Shown piece after piece: positions 16,734-25,806 of a stretch of DNA of 64,000 bases. Numbering within the stretch: the stretch's first letter is position 1; every line of letters begins with the position of its first letter. The stretch is taken from the NCBI GenBank assembly GCA_946407095.1, contig CAMJMR010000009.1, positions 1 through 64,000 on the forward strand. Reading direction: 5' to 3'. Position numbers and translations under genes: made by a program. The notes beneath the pieces were generated by a model. It had not been told where the DNA came from. It ran no database searches and was given only the letters and a program-made list of their open reading frames with translations. The stretch comes from an uncultured Selenomonadales bacterium (lineage in GTDB: Bacteria > Bacillota > Negativicutes > Selenomonadales > Selenomonadaceae).

Positions 16734-19112
16734 ATGGACGATAAAAAAGTTGGCGCGGACTCGAAACCCGCCGAAAAAATTCCTCGACACGAACGAACGA
16801 AAAAGCTTGACACGACCGACAAGCCCAAGCGCGCTCGCAAGAAAATTTCCTACAAGGACGACGCTCGCGAAAAAATTTTTGCTCTCGACATAGGGACGCG
16901 TTCGGTTATCGGGATTGTCGCGGTGCAGGACGACGACGGCAGCTTGAAGGTAATCGCCACGCACAGGCTGGAACATACCAGCCGCGCCATGCTCGACGGA
17001 CAAATTCACGACGTGCCGCAAGTCGCCGAAGTCATCATACGCGTGAAAAATTTTTTGGCAGATAAAGTCGGCGAACTCAAAAGCGCGGCGATAGCGGCGG
17101 CAGGTCGTGCGCTCTACACCATGACGGCCGAAGCCTCCGTCGAAGTCAACGGCGTCATTACAGACGAAGTTCAAAGCTCGCTGAATTTCGCCGCCGTTCA
17201 GCTCGCGCAAGCCCAACTCACCAGCGAAAAGAAAATCGACGCCCGAATCTATTACTGCGTCGGCTTCAGCATAATCAGCTACGAACTCGACGGCATCAGG
17301 CTCAAAAGTTTGGTCGGGCAGCGCGGCAAGTTCGCCAAGACAAAAGTTATCGCGACCTTCTTGCCTCGTCAAGTTGTCGACTCAATGCAGACCGCTTTGA
17401 CTTACGCCGGCCTGGAAGTGCGCGCGCTGACCCTTGAGCCTATCGCCGCCATTAACGTCCTTGTCCCGCCGAGTATGCGCCATTTGAATATCGTCCTGGT
17501 TGACATAGGCGCGGGCACGTCCGACGTTGCCATAACCAAAAACGGCTCCGTCATTGCCTACGGAATGGTTCCGCTTGCGGGCGACGAAGTCACCGAGGCC
17601 ATTTCGCAACGCTTCCTGCTTGACTTCAATGTTGCCGAGGAAATTAAGCGCAAGGCTACCAACGGCGAAGGCGCGACCTTCAGCGACATTTTGGGGCGCA
17701 ACTACGACTTGACGGCCGAAGAAATTCTCATGCCCATTAACGAACACGTCGGCATGATTGCAAACGCCATTGCCAAGACGATTTTTGAACTCAACGGCAA
17801 CGAGCCGCCGCAAGCCTTGCTTTTGGTCGGAGGAGGCGCGTTGAGCCCGAACTTGAACAAATTGGTTGCCGAGGCCTTGAACATGCCGCTTGACCGCGTT
17901 GCCGTCCGCAAGCCCGAAAACGTCGAAGGCATCAAGAACATTCCCGCCGCTCTGCAATCGCCCGACGCCGCCACACCGCTTGGCATACTCAAGGTTGCGT
18001 CGACGGACACTTTCCATTTCTTCAACGTCACGATTAACGACCAAGAGGTAAACCTGTTCCACTTCCGCGAACTCACCGTCAGCGACGCCGTTTTGAGCGC
18101 GGGCATTGACTACAAAAAATTCAACGGCAAGCCCGGCTTGGGCGTCATGATTACGTTGAACGGCGAAAAAAAATCTTTCCCCGGCACGATGGGCACCTTC
18201 GCGAAAATTTTCGTCAACGACAAGCCCGCGACGCTCGACACGCCGCTTGAGGACAATTGCCGAATCGTGATTGAGCCGGGCGAAGACGGCATAAGCGCGC
18301 TGGTTAAAATCGACGACGTCATTGCGATTGAGCCGACTTTCACCGTGACGGTCAACGGCAAAGATTTTTCCGTCAAGCCAAAAATTTTGGTCAACGACGA
18401 AGTCAGCTTGCCGACGCGCATCTTGCAGGACGGCGATGTTGTCGACACCAAGACGCGGCGCACTGTCGGCGAACTGTTGAGGCTTGCGAACTTCCCGCCC
18501 GCCGGCAAGAAGATTCACTACACGCTCAACGGCAACAGGAGCCATTACGTCTGCAAGCCCGATATTTTCCTGAACGGCGACCGCGCAGATGTTTCGGACG
18601 TGCCGCAGGCGGGCGACGCCATTGAATACGTTGCCAACGACGCGATTAAAGTTGGCGAGATTGTCAAGGACGAAAACCGCACCGCCGCCATTAAAATTTT
18701 CTACAACGGCAAGGAATATCAAATCCCGACGGCGACGACCGTTTTGTTGAGCGTCAACGGGCGCGTGTCGAACGAAAACACGATTATCGAGGACGGCGCG
18801 GACATCCTTTACGAGCGCGAGGAAAAAAATTCCGTCATGATAAGCGACGCGCTCCTTGCCGTGAACTTCAAGCCGCCGCCCGCCTCCAGCCGCATGAGTT
18901 TCGAGATAAAAGTCAACGGCGTGCCCGTCGACTTCGCTGACCCCGTAAAGAGCGGCGACCACTTGGAAGTTACCTTGAAGACGCCCGACGGCCTGGAATT
19001 CAAACCGCTTGACGATTTGGAAACGCCCATACGCAAAGACGCGCCCGCCACGCCCGCGCAGCTTGAGCCCAACAAAAAATTTTCGTTAAGCGATTTTATA
19101 CGCACGGATTAG
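16734..19112 (+). CDS. FtsA/PilM-like actin-fold protein with long C-terminal extension
   Basis: This 792-aa protein has a basic 45-residue tail, then an ASKHA actin-like domain: FALDIGTRSVIGIV (phosphate 1, near residue 49), LVDIGAGTSDVAI (phosphate 2, near 256) and LLVGGGALSP (adenosine loop, near 363). FtsA-type SHS2 features are suggested by SIISYELDGIRLKSLVGQRG. The last ~370 residues are repeats with lines such as FTVTVNGKDFSVKPKILVN and IHYTLNGNRSHYVCKPDIFLNG, far beyond normal FtsA length (about 420). Family annotations would read cell division FtsA domain-containing protein. It may tether envelope machinery to the membrane; its role is unproven. AAGGAG precedes the ATG; 11 bp downstream are two GT8 genes. 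Confidence 0.82.
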   Translation: MDDKKVGADSKPAEKIPRHERTKKLDTTDKPKRARKKISYKDDAREKIFALDIGTRSVIGIVAVQDDDGSLKVIATHRLEHTSRAMLDGQIHDVPQVAEVIIRVKNFLADKVGELKSAAIAAAGRALYTMTAEASVEVNGVITDEVQSSLNFAAVQLAQAQLTSEKKIDARIYYCVGFSIISYELDGIRLKSLVGQRGKFAKTKVIATFLPRQVVDSMQTALTYAGLEVRALTLEPIAAINVLVPPSMRHLNIVLVDIGAGTSDVAITKNGSVIAYGMVPLAGDEVTEAISQRFLLDFNVAEEIKRKATNGEGATFSDILGRNYDLTAEEILMPINEHVGMIANAIAKTIFELNGNEPPQALLLVGGGALSPNLNKLVAEALNMPLDRVAVRKPENVEGIKNIPAALQSPDAATPLGILKVASTDTFHFFNVTINDQEVNLFHFRELTVSDAVLSAGIDYKKFNGKPGLGVMITLNGEKKSFPGTMGTFAKIFVNDKPATLDTPLEDNCRIVIEPGEDGISALVKIDDVIAIEPTFTVTVNGKDFSVKPKILVNDEVSLPTRILQDGDVVDTKTRRTVGELLRLANFPPAGKKIHYTLNGNRSHYVCKPDIFLNGDRADVSDVPQAGDAIEYVANDAIKVGEIVKDENRTAAIKIFYNGKEYQIPTATTVLLSVNGRVSNENTIIEDGADILYEREEKNSVMISDALLAVNFKPPPASSRMSFEIKVNGVPVDFADPVKSGDHLEVTLKTPDGLEFKPLDDLETPIRKDAPATPAQLEPNKKFSLSDFIRTD

Positions 19113-19123
19113 GGGGTGATGCC

Positions 19124-20359
19124 ATGATTCACGTTTGCTTCAGCCTTCACGACAAAACGGGACGCTATTCAAAATTCACGGGCACGGCCATGCTTTCAAT
19201 GTTTGAAAACACCTCCTCGGAAGTGACGGCGCACATCCTGCACGACAAAACTTTGACGCCGAACAATCGCGACAAGTTCATTTACCTTGCGGGACGCCAC
19301 AATCAGCACGTCGAATTTCATAACGTTGAGCAATTCTACACGAAGGAATTGGCGGAGGCCTTGTCGGAAAATTTTCAAGCTCTGTACAGTTCGGCGGCAA
19401 TGTATCGCTTCCTTATCCCGAAATTTTTCCCTGCGTCGGTCGACAAAGTCATTTACCTTGATTCGGATGTTATCGTCAACACGGACATTGAGGAACTGTG
19501 GCGCACGCGGCTTGTCAGCGAGCCCGTTGCGGCAGTGCCCGCCTCCCTGCAGAATACCGACTTGCAAGACGGAATTAAGCGCGTCAGGCGAATGTTCCGC
19601 ATGTGCGAAGACGGCGGCGTTAAGCCCGAAGATTATTTCAATTCGGGCGTCCTGCTGATGAATTTGCGCGCCTTCCGCGACGAGGAAAAAAATTTGATGA
19701 ACGCGATTAAATCAATCGCCGCCTACCCCGAATACAAATTCCTTGACCAAGACGTTTTGAATTACTGCTTTGCCGCGCGAGCCCTGCGCTTGCCCGTCAA
19801 GTTCAATCGAGCCGTGCGATATGAGCGGCTGGAAGGCAATGCCGAGCCCGTGAAGAAAATTTATCACTACGTCGGGCAAAATTATCTTTGGAGCGTCAAT
19901 CTGGACATGAGCGACCCGCTTAACCGCCTGTGGATGGATTATTTCATGAAGACGCCCTGGTTCGGCTTGGAGAGTATCGGGCGGCTTTACGAAAGCATAA
20001 AACGCCTTCACATTCAGCTTAAGCAGGCGATGATAACCACGTCGACGATAATGAGCGGCAAGACGCGCGTGTTCTTCTCAATGCCGGAAAATTTGGAGGC
20101 GACGAAGGAAGTTTTTGAAGTCAAGGACGACGAAGAGATAATTCTTGCCGAGTCGGCGGATTCGCTGCGGGTTTTGCTTTACGAGATGAAAATTTCTCAA
20201 GGCAAAAAAATTTTCTTCATAATGGTGACGGATTTCCCGTTCGACGTGTTGACGGAGGCGGGCTTCGTCCGCAGTCAAGATTTCGTCAACGGCTTCGAGT
20301 TCTTGTCGGAGGCGCAGGGCGCGCCGCTTGACACCTACCGACTAATCAAGGCAATGTAG
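19124..20359 (+). CDS. GT8-family glycosyltransferase, copy 1
   Basis: This 411-aa GT-A transferase of the GT8 (LPS galactosyl/glucosyltransferase-like) family starts HVCFSLHDKTGRYSKFTGTA. It has the metal-binding DxD in IYLDSDVIVNTDIEELW (about residue 110), NSGVLLMNLRAFR and FLDQDVLNY, and the family's (H)Y motif in IYHYVGQNYLW. A C-terminal ~110-residue domain (KTRVFFSMPENLEATKEVF) is shared only with the next gene. It is cytoplasmic and probably transfers hexose to a surface polysaccharide or glycoprotein. RBS gggggtgatgcc precedes the ATG. Confidence 0.9.
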   Translation: MIHVCFSLHDKTGRYSKFTGTAMLSMFENTSSEVTAHILHDKTLTPNNRDKFIYLAGRHNQHVEFHNVEQFYTKELAEALSENFQALYSSAAMYRFLIPKFFPASVDKVIYLDSDVIVNTDIEELWRTRLVSEPVAAVPASLQNTDLQDGIKRVRRMFRMCEDGGVKPEDYFNSGVLLMNLRAFRDEEKNLMNAIKSIAAYPEYKFLDQDVLNYCFAARALRLPVKFNRAVRYERLEGNAEPVKKIYHYVGQNYLWSVNLDMSDPLNRLWMDYFMKTPWFGLESIGRLYESIKRLHIQLKQAMITTSTIMSGKTRVFFSMPENLEATKEVFEVKDDEEIILAESADSLRVLLYEMKISQGKKIFFIMVTDFPFDVLTEAGFVRSQDFVNGFEFLSEAQGAPLDTYRLIKAM

Positions 20360-20370
20360 GAGGCGATTGG

Positions 20371-21594
20371 ATGATTCACGTTTGCTTCGGGCTCTACGAC
20401 AAAACAGGACGCTACTCAAAATTCACGGGCACGACCATGCGCTCAATCTTCGCCAACACGACCGCCGACGTCACGGTTCACCTCCTCCACGACGACACCT
20501 TGACCGCCGACAATCGAGAAAAATTTTCCGCCTTGGCCGCTCAATACAATCAGCGCGTCGAATTTTATAACGTCGAGGCACTCTGCGCGGAAGGGCTTAC
20601 CGAAATAAAGCGGCTTGTCCCGCGTGTCGAGGGGACGCGCTACAGCATTGCCACGTTCTACCGCTTCCTGATTCCGCAAATGTTCACGCCCGACATTGAA
20701 AAAATCATTTACCTTGATTCGGACGTCGTCGTCAATCTGGACGTTGAGGAGCTGTGGAAAATTGATTTGGAAGACAAGCCGCTTGCCGCCGCGCCCGAAG
20801 CCGTGATTAATCACTTAGACCACCCCTTCCACGCGAAGACGAAATTCATTATGGCGAAAGGCTTTGTGGCTTACGAAGATTATTTCTGCGCGGGCGTCCT
20901 GCTGATGAATTTGAACTTTCTGCGCGGCGACGACGAAAATCTGAAACGCGGCTTAAAATTTTTGAACGCGAATCCCGAACTGGATAACTTCGACCAAGAC
21001 GTTTTGAATTACCTGTACGCGAAAGACAGCGTCAAGCTACCCGAAAAATTTCACGTGTTTGTCGGCATTGAGCGCAGGGCAGGGAAAAATTTTCTTCGCG
21101 AGGCGATTTATCACTACGCGGGCTGGACTTGCACGCTTGAAATGAATGACGCCTTCAATCGGCTGTGGATGCGTCATTTCATGAAGACGCCGTGGTTCGA
21201 CGAAGATTCAATCGGACGGCTCTGCGCGGGTGCCCAAAAGATTCAGGACGGCTTGCGCGGCACGATGATCAAACTTACGGCTCTTATGAGCGGCAAGACT
21301 CGCGGCTTCGTCGTGTCGAAGGGCGACGTCGACGCAATAAAAAAACTCTTCGCCGTGCGCGCAGATGAAGAAATGCTTATCGTCGAACGCGCCACATCAC
21401 GGCAAGAGATTTTTGAACGTATGAATGCCTTACGCGGCAAAAAAATTTTTTTCGTCTTCGTACAGAATTTTCCGTTCGTGAACTTTGAGAAACTCGGCTT
21501 CGTCTACGGCAAGGACTTCATCAACGGCTTGGACTTGTTATCGGGCGCGCAAAGCCTGTTGGTGAATTCGTATCTGCTGCTGAAGGAACTTTGA
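20371..21594 (+). CDS. GT8-family glycosyltransferase, copy 2
   Basis: This 407-aa tandem paralogue of the gene 11 bp upstream begins HVCFGLYDKTGRYSKFTGTT. DxD lies in YLDSDVVVNLDVEELW, followed by CAGVLLMNLNFLRGD, NFDQDVLNYLY and IYHYAGWTCTLEM. The same C-terminal extension with a KTRGFVVSKGDVDAIKKLF-type segment follows. Retention of both copies with diverged middles suggests different acceptors. AGGAGG lies seven bases before the ATG. The stop is adjacent to the convergent decarboxylase gene, with no hairpin terminator visible between them. Confidence 0.9.
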   Translation: MIHVCFGLYDKTGRYSKFTGTTMRSIFANTTADVTVHLLHDDTLTADNREKFSALAAQYNQRVEFYNVEALCAEGLTEIKRLVPRVEGTRYSIATFYRFLIPQMFTPDIEKIIYLDSDVVVNLDVEELWKIDLEDKPLAAAPEAVINHLDHPFHAKTKFIMAKGFVAYEDYFCAGVLLMNLNFLRGDDENLKRGLKFLNANPELDNFDQDVLNYLYAKDSVKLPEKFHVFVGIERRAGKNFLREAIYHYAGWTCTLEMNDAFNRLWMRHFMKTPWFDEDSIGRLCAGAQKIQDGLRGTMIKLTALMSGKTRGFVVSKGDVDAIKKLFAVRADEEMLIVERATSRQEIFERMNALRGKKIFFVFVQNFPFVNFEKLGFVYGKDFINGLDLLSGAQSLLVNSYLLLKEL

Positions 21595-21595
21595 A

Positions 21596-23002
21596 TCAAC
21601 GGACGACTTTCAGCGTTGCCAAAGTCGAATCGTCCGCGCCTATAACCCTTCCGTGCGATTGTCGAATCAGCTCGACGGTCTGCGCGGATATTTTTTCGCC
21701 CGGCATAAGCAGCGGAATGCCCGGCGGGTAGAACGTCACCTCCTCGGCGCAGATGCGACCGACTGCCTCCTTCAAGCTGACGACTTCGACGGGCGCGTAG
21801 AATGTTTCTCGCGGCGACAGTTCTGCTGCGTTTAAGGGACTAGGGACTAGGGACTGGGGACTAGGTTTCGGCGGACGGCAAGGCAAAAGTTTCAGCGCGT
21901 CGACCAAAGCGGCCGTCGTCTCGACCGAATCGGCGTAGGTTATCAGGAACAGCAAGTTAGCCGCGTCCGACAGCTCGCATTGCACTTTCAGCTCGCGACG
22001 CAAAATTTCTTCCGCCTCCCAACCCGTCAAGCCCGTTCCCGCGACGTTCACCGTTACTTTCATCACGTCAAGCGAAAAATTTTTCACGGCGTCGAATGTC
22101 TTCAGCCCGCGCAGATTTTTCAGCTCGCCGCGCAGATTCTTCGACAGCTCGACCGCCGCGCCAATCAGCCGCCGTCCGTCCGTTTCCATTTGCAAGCGCG
22201 CAATGTCAAGCGACGCAAGCAGTAATTGATTCGGGCTCGTCGTCTGGAGGAGGCTTGCCGCCCGCTTAACCCGTTCCGCGTCGACAAAGCCGCGCCGTAT
22301 CATCAGCATTGACGTTTGCGTCAGTGAGCCCAAAAGTTTGTGCGTCGACTGCGCCGCCAAGTCTGCGCCCGCATCAATCGCCGATGTCGGCAGTTCCGCG
22401 CTGAAAGGCAGGTGCGCACCGTGCGCCTCGTCGACAAGCAACAACATGCCCGCCGCGTGCACAAGCTCGGCTATTCTCGGCAAGTCCGCCGCCACGCCGT
22501 AATAATTCGGCGACACCAACAAAACCGCCCGCGCTTGCGGGAATTTTTTTATCGCGCGACCAATCGTCTCGACGCTTACGTTCAGCGGCAAGCAAAGTTC
22601 CTCGTCGAAGTCGACGGGCAAGAAAATCGGCATTGCGCCCGAAAGAATCAGCCCCGCGATAACCGACCGATGAGCATTGCGCGGTATCATGACCGAATCG
22701 CCCGCCTGCAACGTCCCGAAAATCATTGCCTGCACCGCCGCCGTTGTGCCGTTGACCATGAAAAGACAATCGTCCGCCCGCCATAAGCGCGCCGCCAAGT
22801 CCTGCGCGGCTTTTATGCAAGAATGCGGCTCGTGCAAGTCGTCAAGCTCCTCCATGAGCGAAACTTCCTGCCGCAAGCCTTCCGTCGTCAACAGTTCGCG
22901 CAAAAGTTCATGCGCGCCGCGTCCCTGCTTATGCCCCGGCGTGTGGAAGGGCGTTACCGCGTCTGCCGAATATTTTTTCATTGCCGCGACGATTGGCGTC
23001 AT
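21596..23002 (-). CDS. Orn/Lys/Arg decarboxylase family PLP enzyme
   Basis: This 468-aa fold type I PLP enzyme of the SpeA/Cad/YaaO class without the N-terminal wing domain starts with TPFHTPGHKQGRG, the family's substrate-binding opening. NGTTAAVQAMI, SPNYYGVAADL, LLVDEAHGAHLPFS and the PLP lysine in QSTHKLLGSLTQ are present. Its C-terminal domain contains FYPPGIPLLMPGE. It probably decarboxylates lysine, ornithine or arginine to a polyamine; in Negativicutes cadaverine/putrescine are covalent envelope components (established for Selenomonas), but the substrate cannot be read from sequence. A low-complexity insert (PSPQSLVPSPL) interrupts the C-terminal region. GGAGGAATC precedes the ATG. 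Confidence 0.88.
   Translation of the reverse strand: MTPIVAAMKKYSADAVTPFHTPGHKQGRGAHELLRELLTTEGLRQEVSLMEELDDLHEPHSCIKAAQDLAARLWRADDCLFMVNGTTAAVQAMIFGTLQAGDSVMIPRNAHRSVIAGLILSGAMPIFLPVDFDEELCLPLNVSVETIGRAIKKFPQARAVLLVSPNYYGVAADLPRIAELVHAAGMLLLVDEAHGAHLPFSAELPTSAIDAGADLAAQSTHKLLGSLTQTSMLMIRRGFVDAERVKRAASLLQTTSPNQLLLASLDIARLQMETDGRRLIGAAVELSKNLRGELKNLRGLKTFDAVKNFSLDVMKVTVNVAGTGLTGWEAEEILRRELKVQCELSDAANLLFLITYADSVETTAALVDALKLLPCRPPKPSPQSLVPSPLNAAELSPRETFYAPVEVVSLKEAVGRICAEEVTFYPPGIPLLMPGEKISAQTVELIRQSHGRVIGADDSTLATLKVVR
21838..21867. repeat. Short iterated gggact(a)-unit within decarboxylase gene
   Basis: gggactagggactagggact is followed by ggggactagg, units of about 7 bp, encoding the PSPQSLVPSPL insert. 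Similar iterated units occur in noncoding sequence at 62815-62836 (gggacacggggcacgggacaaggg). Confidence 0.7.
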
Positions 23003-23034
23003 TGTCGATTCCTCCGTTTGATAATTGGTTGCAA

Positions 23035-23385
23035 AGAACAGAAGCCGTCATGGATGACGGGCAACGGCGAATGCGCGCTGGCAAGCATGAGGTTTGCATC
23101 CAGATAACGCGCTGAAAGTCGTCGTCGGCTTAAGGGAGGACGCCGCGTCCCAACTGTTCCCCCGCTTCTAAAGCGGGTCTTTCGTCACTGAAAGAAAGTA
23201 GATATAAAAAAATAAATTTAATCGAAAAGCCGAGTCGAAGGGACACGCCCGCCACCTTAAGGCAGTGAAACGTTGGAGCGCGTCCGCTGTTCCCCCGCTT
23301 TTAAAGCGGGTCTTTTGGGCGCAGCAAAAGAAAAGTTGATTTCAAAATTCAAAAGTTATCGAAACGCTTAATCAGAGCGCATTCC
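23035..23385. repeat. Composite dispersed-repeat tract (fragments of types A and C)
   Basis: This gap of over 400 bp between the decarboxylase and the 3D gene contains no credible gene. It holds modules seen elsewhere: gccgtcatggatgacggg, gcatccagataacgcgctg, two copies of ttcccccgctt(c/t)taaagcggg with following tct ttcg/ttgg, a gaaagaaagtagat half hairpin and a gcaaaagaaaagttgat half hairpin. It looks like several elements inserted into or next to each other and then decayed. Exact limits are uncertain. Confidence 0.6.
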
Positions 23386-23392
23386 CAATTAA

Positions 23393-23423
23393 AACCAAAA
23401 ACTCCCTGCACATTCGCAGGGAG
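23393..23423 (-). terminator. Terminator of the 3D-domain gene
   Basis: ctccctgc-acattc-gcagggag, with an A-rich run on the plus-strand left side that becomes the T run of the leftward transcript. The gene stops at 23436. Confidence 0.85.
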
Positions 23424-23435
23424 AGTGGACATATT

Positions 23436-24122
23436 CTATTTCAAAACGAAAACGGTAACGTTGCGCCTGCCGAAATCCATTGCCTGATAATAATCCTCCA
23501 TGCAAAGGTCGATTCGATAGCCGTAAATCGCGCCGCCGGTGTCTGCCGCCAAAGCCTCGCCGTAGCCGGGGATGTAGACCCTTGAGCCCAGCGGGATAAC
23601 GTCGGGGTCAACCGCCACAATCCCGTAAGTCGCGGGAACGCCCATTGCGGTAATCCCTGCCCCGTCGCCGTCCGTCGGCAAATAGGCCGTGGCCTCCATG
23701 CTCATCATTTGGCTGTAGTTAAGATAGCCTTGCGAAGTTTCTACGACGTTTTCGGGCTGCGGTTCTTCGACAGGATATTGTTCCTCGAATTTTTCCAAGT
23801 CTTCAATCGTGTTGATGTTGTCGAAGGGTGCCTCGACGGTCTGCGTCAAGTCTTGCCCCAAGGAACGCTCCACGACTTCAGCGAAGGCTCGCGTCAATTC
23901 GTCGTCCGCGTCGGCTGTAAGCCTGCCGTTTTCGCCAACTGCAATTGCTGTCGGTTCTTTCGCGCTCGTATCTTCGATTTCGACTTCTTCGACGGGCTCG
24001 GCGGGCATTTCCGTTTCCTGTTCGGTAAAGCCCGTATTCATTGCCGTGAAGCCTAAAATCATGAGACAGAGCACACATTTTTTTTCGATAGATTTAAGTT
24101 TCTCGAATATTCTACGCTTCAT
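23436..24122 (-). CDS. Secreted 3D (Asp-Asp-Asp) domain protein, putative peptidoglycan lytic enzyme
   Basis: This 228-aa protein has an N-terminal hydrophobic stretch (about residues 15-32, CVLCLMILGFTAMNTGF) acting as signal or anchor. An acidic Glu/Pro-rich linker follows to about residue 128, then a C-terminal 3D domain: MEATAYLPTDGDG, GIVAVDPDVIPLGSRVYIPG, ALAADTGGAIYGYRIDLCM. The three conserved aspartates (VDP, ADTGG, IDLC) are present; the fold is that of MltA/YabE/RpfB-type transglycosylases. It probably cleaves peptidoglycan on the outer face of the membrane. It has its own terminator (23393-23423). Unusually for the family there is no G5 or LysM binding domain. Confidence 0.87.
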   Translation of the reverse strand: MKRRIFEKLKSIEKKCVLCLMILGFTAMNTGFTEQETEMPAEPVEEVEIEDTSAKEPTAIAVGENGRLTADADDELTRAFAEVVERSLGQDLTQTVEAPFDNINTIEDLEKFEEQYPVEEPQPENVVETSQGYLNYSQMMSMEATAYLPTDGDGAGITAMGVPATYGIVAVDPDVIPLGSRVYIPGYGEALAADTGGAIYGYRIDLCMEDYYQAMDFGRRNVTVFVLK

Positions 24123-24350
24123 TATTCCGCCGCCTGCGCAACATCCCGTTGCGCCCCAAGCAGGACGACTGACTTAGTCGCCTCTTTGCCTCGGAGCAGC
24201 ATTTCCCCCTTTCAAAAACAAAACCGTGAACACTTCCCGCCGTCGTGCTTAATTGGCGGGCAACCTTGCGAACATGATTTTCGTTCGCGTTTATGCATTA
24301 TCGCATTTTGCGCTGAAATTTCCTTGAAATATATCAAAAAATATCAAAAC

Positions 24351-24455
24351 CGCCGCCCGCTTTAAAAGCGGGGGAATAGTTGACGCGCCTCAACGTTCCG
24401 ACACTTGAAACTAATCGCCCGCATTTGAACGCAACGCTGGCGCATTGCTAGCCTC
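24351..24455 (-). repeat. Type C dispersed repeat
   Basis: Read on the minus strand it is ggctagcaatgcgccagcgttgcg, then gcgggcgattagtttcaagtgtcgg, gaggcgcgtcaact and finally the palindrome cccgcttttaaagcggg. The module order is shared with copies at 28124, 29110, 32056, 47920, 51599 and 62976. It lies in a 433-bp gap (24123-24555) that otherwise shows no gene. Confidence 0.75.
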
Positions 24456-24555
24456 GTCGATTACGCATTGTGCATTTGTTTAAAAGGTCAATCAAAAACC
24501 GCCGCGCAATATACAGCGTGACGGTTACTTTGTCAAGCTTTGGGTTATATGTTGC

Positions 24556-25632
24556 TCATCCTACCTTGCGAGAATCCGCCAAGATAGCGTCAATTTCCTT
24601 GAAAAGTTCGGCGACGAGTTCGGCTTCGGGCACCTTGCGGACGATGACGCCTTTGCGGAAGATAATGCCTTCGCCGTCCGCGCCCGCTATCCCGACGTCA
24701 GCCGTGCGCGCCTCGCCGGGGCCGTTCACGACGCAACCCATTACCGCGACCGTCAACGGCTGTTTGATTGAAGAAATTTTTTCCTCGACCTGCGCGGCGA
24801 TTTTGGGCAAGTCAATCCTCGTGCGCCCGCAAGTGGGACAGGCTATCAAAGTGACGCCGCCTTCGCGCAAGCCCAACGACTTGAGAATTTCCTTGGCGAC
24901 TTTGACTTCGACGACAGGGTTACCCGTCAGCGAGACGCGAACGGTATCGCCAATGCCCTCCGCCAACAGCGCGCCGATACCGACCGCCGACTTAATGACG
25001 CCCGTGTTGACCGTTCCCGCCTCGGTTATGCCCAAGTGCAACGGGTAATTTTTTTTCGCGCTCATAAGGCGGTAGGCGGCAAGCGTCAAGGGCACGTCGT
25101 GAGCTTTGAGAGAAATTTTTATGTCGAAAAAGTTTTCCGCCTCCAAAATCGCGACGTGTTCCAAAGCCGATTCGACCAGAGCTTCAGGCGTTGCGCCGCC
25201 GTATTTCGCCAACAGCTTGCGACTCAACGAGCCCGCATTGACTCCGATACGAATGGGAATTGCCGCCGCCCGCGCTGATTGAACGACTTGGCGAACGTGA
25301 GCCGCGCCGCCGATATTCCCCGGATTGAGCCGCAGAGCCGCCACGCCTTGCGCGATTGATTCGAGCGCGAGCTTGTAGTCGAAGTGAATGTCCGCGACAA
25401 TCGGCACGTCGACGGCGGAAACGATTTTGCCCAAAGCCTGCGCGGCGTTCAAGTCGGGCACCGCCACGCGCACGATATCGCAACCTTCCGCCGCCAGCCG
25501 CTGAATTTGTTCGACGGTGGCGGGCGCGTCGTGAGTTTTCGTGTTCGTCATCGATTGAATGCTTATCGGCGCATTGCCGCCGACTTTGACCTTGCCGACG
25601 CTGATTTGTAGTGTAAGTTTTCGTTCAAACAT
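24556..25632 (-). CDS. ispG: 4-hydroxy-3-methylbut-2-en-1-yl diphosphate synthase
   Basis: IspG (GcpE) reduces methylerythritol cyclodiphosphate to HMBPP in the MEP isoprenoid pathway with a [4Fe-4S] cluster. Recognisable are SIQSMTNTKTHDA, VADIHFDYKLAL, LRLNPGNIGG, HLGITEAGT and the cluster ligands in ACPTCGRT and MGCVVNGPGEA. Length (about 358 aa) is normal for the bacterial one-domain type. I prefer ATG at 25632 (MFERKLTL), preceded by AGGTGA, over the GTG at 25641, which lies inside that ribosome site. The gene appears monocistronic; the usual dxr/rseP neighbours are absent. Confidence 0.94.
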   Translation of the reverse strand: MFERKLTLQISVGKVKVGGNAPISIQSMTNTKTHDAPATVEQIQRLAAEGCDIVRVAVPDLNAAQALGKIVSAVDVPIVADIHFDYKLALESIAQGVAALRLNPGNIGGAAHVRQVVQSARAAAIPIRIGVNAGSLSRKLLAKYGGATPEALVESALEHVAILEAENFFDIKISLKAHDVPLTLAAYRLMSAKKNYPLHLGITEAGTVNTGVIKSAVGIGALLAEGIGDTVRVSLTGNPVVEVKVAKEILKSLGLREGGVTLIACPTCGRTRIDLPKIAAQVEEKISSIKQPLTVAVMGCVVNGPGEARTADVGIAGADGEGIIFRKGVIVRKVPEAELVAELFKEIDAILADSRKVG

Positions 25633-25722
25633 TTTTATCACCTGACGGAAATTATATTTTTGTTTCGCAATAATTTACAACATCGCCGAATCCTGCGCAA
25701 CGAAAAATTTTTTCGCGAGCTA

Positions 25723-25750
25723 TTGCTTGGGGGGGATGTATTATTATTAT
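25723..25750 (+). promoter_or_regulatory. Candidate promoter with G7 run in the spacer
   Basis: TTGCTT at 25723-25728 and TATTAT at 25745-25750 are separated by 16 bp that contain seven consecutive Gs (25729-25735). It would serve the secreted-protein gene starting at 25807. The match to consensus is moderate. Confidence 0.4.
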
Positions 25751-25806
25751 CGTGTCAAAAGATTTTTTTTTTAGCTTGATATATCAATTCAAAGGAGGGC
25801 CTTGAC

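Noticed and set aside
17382-18962. 526-aa ORF antisense to the FtsA-like gene
   Set aside because: It mirrors the codon bias of the + strand gene, has no ribosome site or recognisable motifs, and the + strand protein has clear ATPase motifs.
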